Assembly (NCBI GenBank): GCA_000507305.1
Contig: DF239403.1
Span: forward strand, 2,191-66,190
Length of the DNA: 64,000 nt
From: Breviolum minutum Mf 1.05b.01
Lineage: Eukaryota > Sar > Dinophyceae > Suessiales > Symbiodiniaceae
Direction of reading: 5' to 3'
Shown one piece after another: positions 1 through 11,378 of the stretch. Below the pieces are notes generated by a model. It saw nothing but the letters and a program-made list of their open reading frames with translations. It did not search any database and was not told the origin of the DNA. Within the stretch, counting starts at the first letter, position 1. Each line of letters opens with the position of its first letter. The translations under genes were made by a program, and so were the position numbers.

Positions 1-1685
1 ACTTGAAAGTTATGGAGTCAAACCTATCCCATATCATTCATATGTATAGACCCTTTCTGAGTGGTTGTTCATTTGATGTATTTACTCATCTTTGGCTCAA
101 GTAAAAAGAGCGTGTATCATTTGCATTTTGGGCTTTTAACCAAAATTAGTATATTGATATATATATATATGTATACATATCTTTCCTCATATCAACAGCT
201 CTCCTGCTGAAAAGATGCCTCTTTTTAACCTTGGAAAAGGTTCCTTGTTTTCTTTTGAATCTATGCTCGTGTTGGATTCTTTAGAGCAAAAAAAACATAT
301 CTGTTTCACTTGTGGGACATGCCGTCAGTTGCTTTTGAATTAGATTGCCCTCTCGTGTCACACTGTTTACCTACAAACTGCGAGATTTCTTTAGTAGTTT
401 TGAGGGCTACCGTAGCTACCTAATAGTCTAGGACACTTATTATTTGAGTACTAAAGGGGAACAATACGGAAATTAGATACATAATTCCGTTGTACAGATT
501 TAGTTCCCTGCTTCTTTTGCAATAGCCTCTGGTAAACGAACATAGCTGGCTGCAGATTTTCCACCATGAATGAGCCGATGTATTTCCTATTGGAAAAGGT
601 TGATGTCCAGCCAGCCAAGTTAGTTTACCGGAGGGTACACCCCGGAAGATTAACATGGAACATAATCATGGAGGTTTGGAAGATTATTTTCCTTTCTAAA
701 TGGGTGATTTGTAGGTTCCATGCTAATCTTCCAGGGTGTAGGTAGAAAACCAGTGGAAACATCAACAAAATCTCAAGGCCATGCTACGCTTCGTTGGAAG
801 TTCCGAGGACCCTACCATGCGACAAGCTGAAAAAAACCAGGGGTCATTACATGAGGACCCATTTGGGGGGGGGATTTTTCACAATACAAATGGGTGATAA
901 TTTTCAGGGATTTCCCTTATATCAATGCATAACAATGCATTTTTGGGGTTAGTAATGTAATGACCCCTGTATTTTGAAGGAATCTTTTGCAATGCGCCAT
1001 TGAAGGATTATCCATCTATGATTCTTTGGGTGCCTTTGTAGAAGGGAGGTCCCTACCAGTTCTTAGAGGGGGTTATAGGGCCCCTATAAATGGCCGAAAA
1101 TAAATAGCTAGCTGTGGGGAAAATTTCTCCCCAAAAAGTGGAGTTATTTTTGCCCCTAAAAAAAAAACAATCGTTTTCGAGTGTGTTTTCGGGCCCATCA
1201 TGAGGTGCAGGTTTCCCTCAAAATTCAAGGCGTGAAACTTGTTTAAATAAGAAAACAGTTTTTGTTGGTGAGGTGAAACGTTGTGGATTTTCTTTCACCG
1301 GATATTTCCAGGGAAATATGACACCATTCTTCAGGATTCCAAGCGAAAAGAGCTGCGACGCTCGAAAGAAATAAATATTCACTTGAACTTGAGATGTGTT
1401 TTTGTTTACTGTTTACTGTATATGTTTTTTGCCCGGACTGAAGGTTGTTTGTTTGGCATATTGATACATGTTCTTTTTACCTTTCAGTGAGGCTGCGGGC
1501 ACATCAATGGACATTTGGGCTCAAAGATCTCAATTTCACCACTGAACCGACGTGACCAGATGTTTTCATGGCGGCATGCAAAGCATCTGTGTGTCATTGA
1601 TCATTTCATAAGAGAACAAAAACATCCTGTTGAACAAAAATCTCTGCCGTGGTCACATAGTCACTTGTGTTTTCCCATGGTCCAG
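1..1685. other. Mostly non-coding leader region
   Basis: No secure gene here. One possible 41-nt microexon lies at 199-239, after a TCAACAG acceptor and before GTTCC, reading roughly SPAEKMPLFNLG, but it is too short to trust. An inverted-repeat element occupies about 600-740 (arms resembling the 'TTAACATGG...CCGGAGGGT' family seen again near 28250). A short TA repeat lies at 157-175. The rest is AT-rich intron-like or intergenic sequence with T-runs on the + strand. Confidence 0.4.
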
Positions 1686-1798
1686 TGTCGTCCCGTTGTA
1701 TTATGAGACTGCAGTGGATTCCGTGGGTCTTGATACTGACCAACGGGCACCGACTGGAGGATGTAGAAGAGGCGACAATTTTTGTTTGGGTCTGGTTG
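1686..1798 (+). CDS. Candidate internal exon, hydrophobic
   Basis: Open block between a GGTCCAG acceptor and a GTAGGC donor, ending in phase 0. It contains the peptide NGHRLEDVEEATIF flanked by tryptophan-rich hydrophobic stretches, so it could be part of a membrane protein. Another frame across the same bases stays open further, so the frame is not certain. No family recognised. No partner exon could be phase-matched within 300 bp. Confidence 0.4.
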
Positions 1799-2116
1799 GT
1801 AGGCATTTGTTTGAGGGTGCCACCATGGCATTCTTCACATGGCTCATGGCTCCTTTTTCCAAAACATTGAATTATTTAAGGTCTGCCGGGCCTTCAATTG
1901 TTGAACAATGGTATTTCATAGGGAAAATGGTGGTACCCTTATACCCAATAAATACCCACTATATAAGCTGTATATGGGGCTGATTATTAAGGGACCCATC
2001 CCAAGGGGCCCCCACCATTTTCCCTATGAATGTTGGCAATGGCGCTTTGCCAAGCATTTTTAACCAACGCTTTGAGGTGAATTTTCTTCAAGCTCCTTTC
2101 AATCAGCTCATACCAC

Positions 2117-2348
2117 ATGCAAATCGCACAAATTCTTCGAGCTCCTTATCGGCCACGCTTCTTGCTTCGGAGATCTTACAGGCGCAAAGGGTTTTCACTT
2201 TTTTTCATGCTGCTGGTGGCCTGGTGGATTTGTGTTTTGGCCACTCAAAGTTGCCATTTCGTGCCGAAAAACTGTTGCGTGACCCGACCCTTCCAGGTGG
2301 TTCATGTCCCCGGTGAGGATCGTGAGAAGCAATTGGCAAAGTTCCTCG
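2117..2348 (+). CDS. First coding exon of a type II membrane protein
   Basis: ATG at 2117 opens a 77-codon block ending at a canonical GTGAGC donor (2349), phase 1. The N-terminus is strongly basic (RAPYRPRFLLRRSYRRK), then one ~18-residue hydrophobic helix (GFSLFFMLLVAWWICVLA), then a Cys-containing stem. That is the classic layout of a single-pass type II signal anchor, as in Golgi enzymes (established topology rule: positive residues before the helix stay cytosolic). The catalytic part would lie in downstream exons that I could not link securely. A second frame is open over part of the block, but it ends earlier and has no such topology. Function unknown; a Golgi or ER membrane enzyme is a guess. 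Confidence 0.5.
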
Positions 2349-2418
2349 GTGAGCCGATGTTAGGATGTTGAGAATGCCGGGCATTTCCGAGAAACTAATT
2401 CAAAGCTTATTTCTCTAG

Positions 2419-2516
2419 GTGGTGGTTTCAAATATTCTTTTATGTTCACCCCGAAAATTGGGGAAATTATTTTAAAAAAAAACGAGCATATTTTTCGGGT
2501 TGAAACTGCCAACTAG
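2419..2516 (+). mobile_element. Introner family A, copy 1
   Basis: A 98-bp inverted-repeat element starting GTGGTGGTTTCAA and ending TTGAAAC..CCAACTAG, preceded by CTAG. GT and AG at the termini fit an intron. Flanking coding is not clear here. Confidence 0.6.
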
Positions 2517-4101
2517 TTCTGTTTCACCCTGTAGTGAGGGGTGACCTCCCAAATTATATAAGATTTGGCAGTATTTTGTAGGGTGAGATATGGAATTTAC
2601 ATACGAGAAGATCATTGGCAATTTTGTGTTTCCATGTTTGACACATTTAAAAGGATTTGTTGGAGAACGCTTTTCAGATAATATTTGTTGGCAAAAATCT
2701 ACGTGATGAAATGTGTAGTCCCAAACTAGGTTTTTTTCCACCTGGACAGTATGGCGATTGGTGAAAATCATACCAATCGCCATCTTTTAGGGGTGGCTAG
2801 CTTAGCCATCTACTTTAAAGTAGATGCTTTTTACTCATAAAAAGTTGCGCCATTTACTGTCTTTGAAAATTGCCTTTGTGAAATGCTTCATTGAGAAGTC
2901 TGAAATGCCATACTGGTGAGGAGATGACTTGCAATTCTGTTCTATTTGATGTCAATGATGGTGCAAAATCTGAGGTTGTCGCATGTTATCAACACTGGCA
3001 AATGTAAGTATTAATTTTGATCTTGATATTTATTCTTTCCCCATAATCATGGTTCAGTGGAAAATGGCTGTATTTGAAAGGTAACGATTCTATTGGAGAT
3101 ACACCCATTTTTAACTGAACCACGATCATGGGAGGAAGGGTCGTCCGGTAGTCCCATCATTTTCTACGACATGTGTGTGGAGAATCCCAGGTCTTGTTGT
3201 TTTGGCGCCGTGTCTTCCAGGTTAAAGAAAGTTTTGGAGCCACGAACGCTGAAAGATGTGTCCAGTACTGCAGGTACGAGCATCGCCTTGTGCTGATAGT
3301 GGTGATACAATCATGACCCTCCTTACCCCCGCAGGAATAAGGGTTTAATACGGCCTTATAAAGGAAAACCAATGGTTAATAAGCCCTTAATAAGGCCTGA
3401 TATCTGGGGGGGGTAGGTGGACCAGCTTTGATACAACCCATGCGTATGGAGGATACAGTACTTGGATCTTCCAACCGGAAAAGGGACGAAAGGTGCTGAA
3501 TAGATGATCTTTTTGTTGGTGCCCATTTTCTTTTTTAGGGTTCAAATAGCACACAAACTGGAGGATGCTGGTAGACTAGGTGATGGTTTCAATGTTAATC
3601 ATGTTTGCGTATTTTGACCGTTTTAACCCAACCGGATTTGTGGATAATTGATGAATGGTTGATTTGTATGGGATCAATGTAGGTAACATAACAAAAACCC
3701 GGGTCAAATTAGCTCGCGACCTCACACGACCTTTTTGCCGGTCCCCAAAAGGCAAAAAAAAAGGAAGGGAACTCCCCTTGGTGAAATCTAGGTTGCTGAA
3801 ATATTATATATAATTTGGCCAGATATAAACTACAACCAACTACTAGTACCATGGATCCTATGGCTAATGTAGGTAAGTATACCAGTCCGATGGATAGTTG
3901 GGGGGTATGGCAGTAAAAAAGAAAATCATCCAAATTCCCAAATATCCCAAGCAACAAAAAAGGAATGAAACAATCTGTAACAGTTACTGACCCAGAGAAC
4001 CACTCATCACTTCATCTTTCAGAAATCCACGGGTCTAGGATGAGCACTCCACTCTCCGATGCCACCAAGTACGATGAATGGTTTTAAATAAGCAACATAC
4101 T

Positions 4102-4202
4102 GTCGATGGCTGAAATCTTGCACCGGTTGATATGGTGGTTTACCCATTATTTGCAGGGTTTTATACATCCCAGGTGGTTAGCCGGATTTCTTCCATCAAC
4201 AG
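4102..4202 (+). mobile_element. Family B inverted-repeat element
   Basis: Starts GTCGATGGCTGAAATC after TACT and ends TTCTTCCATCAACAG before TAGT. Its arms match the other family B copies at 7540, 14718, 46522 and 56851, with variants at 5751-5850 and near 9292-9418. GT and AG termini make it intron-like. Confidence 0.55.
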
Positions 4203-6069
4203 TAGTAGCTGGATACACTCCGGTAAACTAACAGCAAGTTCGCACCCTGAAAAATGGATCGTTGGAATAGGATCGTTTCCTTTTCGGATCCACCTTTTCT
4301 TATTTTTCTTTAAGGTGCTATATATATATAGATGTATGTTAGTTTTGGGTTTGGATCTATGAGTTGAACCTCAAACATAACACTAGTGACAAGTGACTGG
4401 GTGGCAGGTAGCATTTCTGTTTTGGTTTCTGGAGTATATACAAAAACCTTGGATTTATCGGTCCGTGGTGTCCAAACCCTTCAAAATTCAAATTGTCACA
4501 AATCAACTTTTTAATCTGTGGAGACTGGGTACTGATTGGACCTTGTGTAGTACGCATTGTGTAGATGTTGTCTAGATCTAAGACGATAACTGACAGACGA
4601 ATGAGAAGGCTCACAAATGTCTGTAGTGTTTCTTGAAAGTAGAATGCTTTGCCACTCGCAACAGATAATTACACTTGAGCAAAAACAGAGGTTATTTTCA
4701 TAACTTGCAAGTGGCGCCGTGAAGTGAAACCAGGTATGCTCAAACTTTGAATATCCAAGATTACTGGGTGCTTCGCTTGCGGATATTTTCCGCTATCAGA
4801 TGGTGTTTTAAATTAGGCAAAGCACGCAATAGGGTGTCTTTACTTATGGGCAATGTCTACCCTCCCTGAAACTAACAGTTCGCCCCTGAAAATGGATGGT
4901 TGGAATACGATCGTTTCCTTTTGGGGTCCACTTTATTTTCAGGGGCGACATGTTACACCCTTCAAGATTAACATGGTTCACCTACAGCCATCACCCATGA
5001 AAAGAAATAAACATGATCTGAACCCAAACCTCCATGATGAAATGTTCCAGCCGTTAATCTTCAGCGAGTTTTTTTTTGTGAAACCGGTGGGCAGGTATAG
5101 CATTGGCTGCAGCGGTCTTGAACTTGGTGGATATCATTTGGATGTTACCATTTCTGGTGACCAGTGCAGGAGCGGGAGCAGGGTTTCCACCCCCCAAAAA
5201 AAACCTACCAGTTTGGGTGAGTTTTTAAAAAACCTCGCAATGACCCAACATCTTTTTTTGGTACCAGGTTGGGAGTGATGAATGTATATCATATACAATA
5301 TGTGTATCTACATTTCTACATAATATGAGATATGATATCACATTTTATATCATATAATGCAATATATACCAATATATTTCATATGTATATGTATTTGTAT
5401 GTTTACATCGAGATTTCATGATGCCAGCCTTTTAGTTTTTGTTTGCATAGTGTAAAGGATCCTTCTTGACCGGGCTCCTTCTCAAACCCCTTCCGAACCA
5501 ATTCAAAGGGATGAAGCAGGTCGAGTGCTTGGGTCGCCCGTTTCTGGTTTGCCAATTTCTCTTAAATGTGCCATTTTTTTAAAGGGAAATCCCGTGCTAA
5601 AAAATGTGTTTTTTTGTGGGTGAATTCATGATGGGTCGCCTCAAAATGGTTCCTATGATAGCCTAGTGATTCAGGAGCTCTCAGTCATCCGTATTGGGAT
5701 CTAACAGCAAGCTGGAACGATGTAAGGGAAACACCGACTCCCAAAAGGGCTGATGGTTCAGAACTCCTGCACACCACCTGGGATGTACAAAACCTGGGCT
5801 AAACTACTTACTGTAAACTGGTGATCGCCGGATTTCTGAACCATCAACAGTTCAACAGTGACCGTTTTCCACCCGATGGAAAGGTGGGATAGTTGCCCAG
5901 TTGCCCTCGTATTCCTGCTTGGAAGTTGGGGGAATTGCAAAAAGTTCCCTAATAGATTTCTGGGATACTACTTGGAGGATCATCCCAGTTAGTGAGTAGT
6001 TGGACACCGACCCTCCTACGGCCGTGGTACGAAGTGTGTTTTTTTAGGATTTTGCTGTGTTGATGGTAC

Positions 6070-6222
6070 GCAAGTGATGGGTGTCATGGGTTGGGGTGGG
6101 GGTGATGGTAACGTTCCTTGACGTTGCACACATGGTCGATGCTACGGCAATGATGGGTGTCTTGGGTTGGGGTGGGGGTGATGGTAACGTTCCTTGGCGT
6201 TGCACGCATGGTCGATGCTACG
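6070..6222. repeat. Two-copy tandem repeat, 77 and 76 bp
   Basis: Two near-identical units (6070-6146 and 6147-6222), each containing GTTGGGGTGGGGGTGATGG and CATGGTCGATGCTACGG. The last 11 bp recur once more near 6247. The block directly precedes the GAT microsatellite. Confidence 0.8.
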
Positions 6223-6277
6223 GCAAGGAAGAAAAATACGGCAAGGTCGATGCTACGGCAAGAAAGAATATGTTAGA

Positions 6278-6432
6278 GACGATGATTTTGATGATGATGA
6301 TGATGATGATGATGACTAATGACCATGATGATGATGATGATGATGATGATGATCCATGATGATGATGATGATGATGATGATCCGTGATGATGATGATGAT
6401 GATGATGCTGGTGATGATGATGATGATGATGA
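6278..6432. repeat. (GAT)n microsatellite, interrupted
   Basis: About 150 bp of GAT/ATG triplets broken by four short interruptions. It reads as poly-Asp/Met or His in different frames, so open frames here are repeat artefacts. Confidence 0.9.
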
Positions 6433-7192
6433 CAATGTAAAAAACAAGTAGTTTTCTGAAACCACGATGATACATTTTCACATGCGACATTAGCAAAATC
6501 ATCGTTTCGCTACAGTGGCATGCTCATTTTCTGTCCATATAATGTACATTTTCTGCACGGCCGCGAAAAGGTCGGGAACCGAGTAGTTAGCAACTATGGT
6601 TGGTAAGTCCCCTAACTGGGGTTGTTCCGCTTCCAAGTAATTAGTTGTGTTGAGCATTGATTGGACAGTTTTTTGTTTTGCACCAAACTCTACATGCGAA
6701 TGTTTCAAAAAGTAAGAGGGTCCATAATGTTGAGACACCCCGCATACACCCCCGAAGATTAACGCATCGAACCTGAAGTCATAATGGTTTGGAAGATGAT
6801 TTTCCAGATTTCCAGGGGGCCCGTATTCTCAGGTTCCAGCCGTTAATATTCTGGTGTGTCTTTGTGTCTTTTTCATATGTAAGCATCCAGTTCCTTGACT
6901 GATGTTTGGATTTGTTGCGATCAACCTTGCCACACCTGGGGGATCTTGAATTGTGAATTGTGATGGGATTTGGTGAGAGTATGTCATGAAACATGAAATG
7001 TATGTTTTATTCTAATTCATTTCACCGGTTTTCAGGGATGTTCAGTGAAGTTGGGGGTTCATATATATTATATATATATACATATATATTATATATGTGT
7101 ACATATATATATATATATGTTTGTAGTTTCACAGTCACACCAAAAAACCACCCACGGCCCGCGACACTGCAGCCACGCTGAGACGAACGCAG

Positions 7193-8017
7193 GATTCTTT
7201 AATGCCTTTTTATTCGCAGCCATCTCGCAGCTTTGGGTCAACATTGTGGTTGTAGCACATGCATATGGAGGTGAGGGAAAAAAGGGCATTTTGTTGGTTC
7301 TTTGGGATGATTGTTTTGGGGAAGAGGGTAAGACTTTATACTATAATTCCTGATCTGTACCCTACAATCTAGGAGTTTCAGGTTCTGAGAATTTCATGTG
7401 TGTTGAGTTTATATATTTGGTGCCATCAGAAACATGTTGGAAACATGGTGGATCATCCCTGATTCAGAAAGTTCCACAAAAGAACATTTGGGTTTGGATC
7501 AGCAGATCCAATCTTAAACTGCTTTTGGATTGTGCTACTGTTGATGGAAGATATCCTGCACCAGTTGATATGGAGAATCCAACATTATTTAGAGGTTTTA
7601 AAACATGTCAGGTGGTGCAGGATTTCTTCTATCAGCAGTACTTGCATTTTGGACAACATCCACGGCTTTTTGTTGACTTACTGTTTACCAGTCAGTAGAC
7701 GCCCTGATGCTGTTTGCAATGTTTACCGTGTTGGAAAGGTTGGACAGCAAAATCAAAAAAAACATACAGGGTTCAAGGGGGTGGATCTGTTGCATTTTGA
7801 TAAGCTTGGACCCCCAAATCCATTCTCAGATCAGGCAAAAATTCAGTTGAAACCCTATATAATCTATTTTTAAAAAAGATTGGGGGTTGAGTCCTTTCAA
7901 AGGTTTTTGTTCATGTTTTTTTATCTAGTGTTTGTTTCAGGATGTTTCACCCCCCGACTCAAAAAGGCATATCTGCAGATGTATCTGTGTACGTCTCCAG
8001 TTTTTGCGAGATGATGG
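7193..8017 (+). CDS. Internal part of a multi-exon, partly membrane-bound protein
   Basis: Four blocks chain with matching phases: 7193-7270 (AG acceptor, GTGAGG donor), 7430-7539, 7639-7694 and 7941-8017 (TTTGTTTCAG acceptor). The first block reads FFNAFLFAAISQLWVNIVVV, a likely membrane helix; the later blocks are soluble (for example HFGQHPRLFVDLLF, FHPPTQKGISADV). The intron 7540-7638 is exactly a family B inverted-repeat element flanked by TACT on both sides. That intron is 99 nt and has no in-frame stop, so retention would also give a readable protein. The other introns are 159 and 246 nt. No conserved domain recognised; both ends of the gene are missing. An alternative exon at 7696-7738 was considered and dropped. 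Confidence 0.55.
7540..7638 (+). mobile_element. Family B element acting as intron
   Basis: 99 bp, starts GTTGATGGAAGATATCCTG, ends TTCTTCTATCAGCAG, and is flanked by a TACT direct repeat (7536-7539 and 7639-7642). Coding blocks on both sides continue in frame when it is removed. Confidence 0.6.
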
Positions 8018-10354
8018 GTTGTAGCCCAGTAGTATGTCACATGAGCAAGGAACAAAGGGACCCTGGTTGTTTAGTGTATGTAGAGGATGAAATACGACCC
8101 AGTTATGTGAAGATTATAATACACCATTATAAGGATGCCTATTAATCAACCAGTATTTCATGGAAAGTAGGAGGGGTTTTTTTCGTGGGCTCACATGGGA
8201 ATTCAGTCATCATCCAACTCGTATGATGACGATGTTTTCCTGGCCCAGGCATTGCTTTGAGAAAGTACAACAAAGACGTGGACTTTACCATCGTGTCTGG
8301 ATTGAGAATTGAACACCCTTGATTCGTTTTGGTGTTTGTTGAAATTAAGAAGGCTTTTCCCCGAAATTAAGAGGGCCTTTTCCCCTAAACAACCACCTTG
8401 AATATCATTGGACAAAAGATTGAAATCACTTTTGATTTTGCTATCCAGAGTTATTTGAACCCCTTTCAAGCAGGAAATTCTGAGGAATTTCCCCGATAGG
8501 AACTTTGGGGACCCCTGTCCACCTATACCAAGTTTTTTTCTGGCAAAGAAGTTTTGACAACAACTCTGTTTGGTTTGGTTCATTTTTTTGGGGGTAGGGG
8601 GGAGCTGTTATACTACCCCTGGTTCAAGGGAATGTAACCCACTGCTGTATTGGAGCAAGTAGAATGGAAAGATCAATTAGTTTGCTTCAGATGCAACTGG
8701 ATTATTTTCCCAGATACCATGCAATGGAATTCATTTGTTCCTCGTGTTCCTGTAGAAGAGACATCTTCTGCTCAAGTCTGACGTGACTTCTACATGTTTG
8801 TTGTGTTTTTTATTCTCCGAGGGTTTGACATACATTTTTGCGTACACACACAGTGCAAATAAAAAGGATGATGAGGTTGTGGATGGCACATCTATCTATA
8901 AACTCGTAGGGTCTTATCACAGCATGAGGATGCTTGAAGTCTTTTAACGTGTTTCATCCCTTTTAATGGCGGTTTCTGGCGGAACGACCCAATAACTTCC
9001 GGCAAATATTACCATATTTCTTTGCCTTAGCAAATCGTAGGTTTCCTTCTAGATTCTAGACCTTGCTTCCATTGATATTCACCGGTGGGAACTTATGCAT
9101 GCAATACAACTCGTGATTTCAAAAATAGTTCAATAGATTTCACACAAGTCACCCGAAAACTTCAGCTTCTAGCAACTGGAAAGATCAAAAACAAAAGCAG
9201 TTCCAACAGAGATGCCCAATCTAGAAGTCGCTGCGAGTCCCAAATTTTCCCTGCTACGGAAAGGGACATCGGATGTTCCCTTTCCGGATGTGGTTGATAC
9301 TTTAGATGGAAGAAATCCGGGTTTCACCAGTTGAGGTTGGTAGTTCATCCCATGAATTTACCAGGTTTCAGCACCATCCCAGGTGGGTAAACTCGCCGGA
9401 TTTCTGAACCATCAACAGGTATCACTTCACTGGATGCTCCCTCAGCATCCTCCATTTTTGATTGGTGCAGCTAGGGGGGCGAAAAACACAAAAATATCTG
9501 AAACCCATTCATCATAAGCTTTCGGAGTTGTTTGTTCCGAGTTTCGGTTGACCATATGTTGGTCTCAGCAATGGCAAAATCCTTTAAAAACCCCAAAACC
9601 CATGGAAAATGAAGGGTTTTAGGCCCTCAATATATGGGTCATAACTGTCATAACCTTTAAAATGAAGGTTGTGGGTTCCCATGGATGCTACTGGTATCAA
9701 CCAATTTGAAACGTGATATGAGCAGCGTTTTTTTTTGAATGACCAACCTCATGTACTCGAGGGAACTCCTTATACAGCTGCGTAGGCTGTTGACCTGATA
9801 TTTCACAGTCCGCGTAGGCGTGCGTAGGCGCCCGCGAAGGCAATCTACATTTTTTTCGCGTAGGCAAGTCGCGTAGGCAGATGTTCATTTGCATTTTTAA
9901 GATGCGAAGGAATATGTACATTGTCAACTAGCTTGTTTCTGCATATATAATCATAGTTGCCGGAGTATGTGCAACTGGCGATGCATAAAAACTTATATGA
10001 GTATGATAGATGGTTTCTGGGGATTTGTCTTGGTTCCACCGCGTAGGCTCGCGTAGGCTCCGCGGAGGCCGCGCGTAGGCATCTAGAGCGTCTGCCCAAG
10101 AAGGCGGCCACACCAACCAACACCAAGCAGCCAGGTCAAAGGCTGCATTAAGAACCCCAACAGTAAACTGTTTGGGGAAATGCCATCCAACAAGGAACCC
10201 CCGGAGGCACCCGCGTAGGCACCTAGTATAAAAGACCTCGGGCGTAGGCACCCTTTCCAAGTAGGCATTGAGCCAGTGTATAGGGCAGGGTACAACCAAA
10301 AAAAACACTACTCATATGAAACAACATGCTCACGGACATGTTCAACAACTAACA
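8018..10354. other. Repeat-rich stretch, no secure gene
   Basis: A family E element (…TTATAATACACCATTATAAGG…) occupies about 8035-8200. A family B variant spans about 9292-9418. A block at 9130-9297 (ends CSLSGCG) and one near 8700-8790 after a GCTTCAG acceptor are open in more than one frame and are left uncalled. The GCGTAGGC cluster at 9787-10266 is listed separately. Confidence 0.4.
9787..10266. repeat. Dispersed GCGTAGGC motif cluster
   Basis: The octamer GCGTAGGC or a one-base variant (GCGAAGGC, CGGAGGC, AAGTAGGC) occurs more than ten times at irregular spacing, in bunches at 9787-9880, 10039-10082 and 10210-10266. The surrounding sequence is GC-richer than the neighbourhood. No product implied. 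Confidence 0.65.
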
Positions 10355-10461
10355 ATGCCCACCGGGCCCACCAAGGGATTCCTCGGCCTTCTAGTAGCTC
10401 TGGTTCAATACATGCAGCAGGACAGACGGGGGGAGGGGTTCAACGACTTGTTAGATGTGAG
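10355..10461 (+). CDS. Candidate exon or gene start
   Basis: ATG at 10355 opens a block ending DLLDV at a GTGATC donor (10462, phase 2). The peptide has a short hydrophobic stretch (GFLGLLVALVQYM) followed by a charged tail (QDRRGEGFNDLLD). GC content is higher than the flanks. No clear acceptor lies just upstream, which would suit a first exon, but the upstream frame is also open. No family recognised. Confidence 0.35.
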
Positions 10462-11311
10462 GTGATCTGACATAAACTACCCACTGATTCACTGATGCAG
10501 GATTTCAGGTTTCAATAAGTAGATGACAAGAGGCTGTGTTTCTCTTATTGAAAAACAAAACTCTCCAGGGAAATCACATGACATAGCTGAGTAATAGAAG
10601 AGGAACATGATCTTCAAAAGTTTCTTGGAGGGGCCATGTTGCAAGACTAATTTCCGGTTTGGCATTTTGTTCGTTCGTGTCCGTTGTGCGAGTAGGTAGC
10701 CCATACATGGATGGTATGTAGCCACTAGCAAGTTGCTAATATATGTATTGTATTTTGACATGTCCTACGACTATGGTCACAAGAGAACACAACACAACAC
10801 AGTCAAAACCATGCTGAAGAATTGTTGGACCCTCCAACAAAAAAGGTGGATTAAGATGCAGCACGGAATAGCGGAAAACAACTGAGATCAGCGAAGTTCC
10901 AAAGTAGCCTGAAGTGAATGACGGGCGCTTTCTTTGAAGTAAGAAGAATCAACATCTTGGCTGAATTTCCTACTGGCTGAACAACTACTGTATACAGAAA
11001 ACTTCCTTCTATGCGGATCGTTCTTCATCCATTTGCTCTACTTTGTCCGATCAATTTCTGTTGGCTACGCAACAGATTCGTTGAATCAATCTGTACATTT
11101 CGGATAATTTCATGTAATATGTTTATGTTTGATTCTATATGAAATATGGATATAATATAATGATATATGTAATATAAGATTTATATAAGTAAAATATCTA
11201 TATATCCACGTGCATATTTACATGCATTTGCAATTGAGCCATGCTGCTCTTTGACCTATCGTGTGCTCGCCTTTTTTATATTTTTTTCTGTGACTTATTT
11301 GGTCTATCCAG
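10462..11311. other. No gene seen; AT-rich
   Basis: Intron-like or intergenic sequence with TA-rich tracts at 11110-11225. I see no supported exon and only weak inverted repeats. Confidence 0.4.
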
Positions 11312-11378
11312 GATCCTCAAGAGAATGAGACTGGCGAACATGGCAAAGATGAAAGGAACTTTGAACGGTTCTCCTCAG
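11312..11378 (+). CDS. Candidate internal exon, acidic
   Basis: 67-nt block between a GTCTATCCAG acceptor and a GTGAAG donor, starting in phase 0 and ending in phase 1. The peptide DPQENETGEHGKDERNFERF is highly charged and looks like a linker. The other frames are interrupted. Confidence 0.45.

Larger units (their letters stand above)
2517..7192. other. Repeat-rich stretch with a few weak exon candidates
   Basis: Inverted-repeat elements lie at about 3300-3430, 3845-3900, 4102-4202 (family B), 4230-4300, 4855-4985 and 5751-5850. Weak coding blocks are about 3110-3272 (ends at a GTACGAG donor; SWEEGSSGSPIIFYD) and 3539-3579 (VQIAHKLEDAGRL between TTTTTTAG and GTGATGG). TA-rich microsatellites lie at 5285-5400 and 7063-7120. 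Two 77/76-bp tandem units and a GAT repeat are listed separately. No complete gene is supported. Confidence 0.4.

Noticed and set aside
4853..5278. 141-codon ORF starting in a repeat
   Set aside because: Its first third is a family D inverted repeat and the rest lacks support; codons are incidental.
6081..6502. ORFs over the GAT repeat (poly-Asp, poly-His/Ile)
   Set aside because: Simple-sequence artefact.
6993..7130. Poly-Tyr/Ile ORFs over TA repeats (here and at other TA tracts)
   Set aside because: TATA microsatellites read through in several frames; not coding.
7696..7738. Alternative exon DALMLFAMFTVLE
   Set aside because: It also fits in phase, but competes with the 7430-7694 exons, which explain more sequence and use the element boundary exactly.
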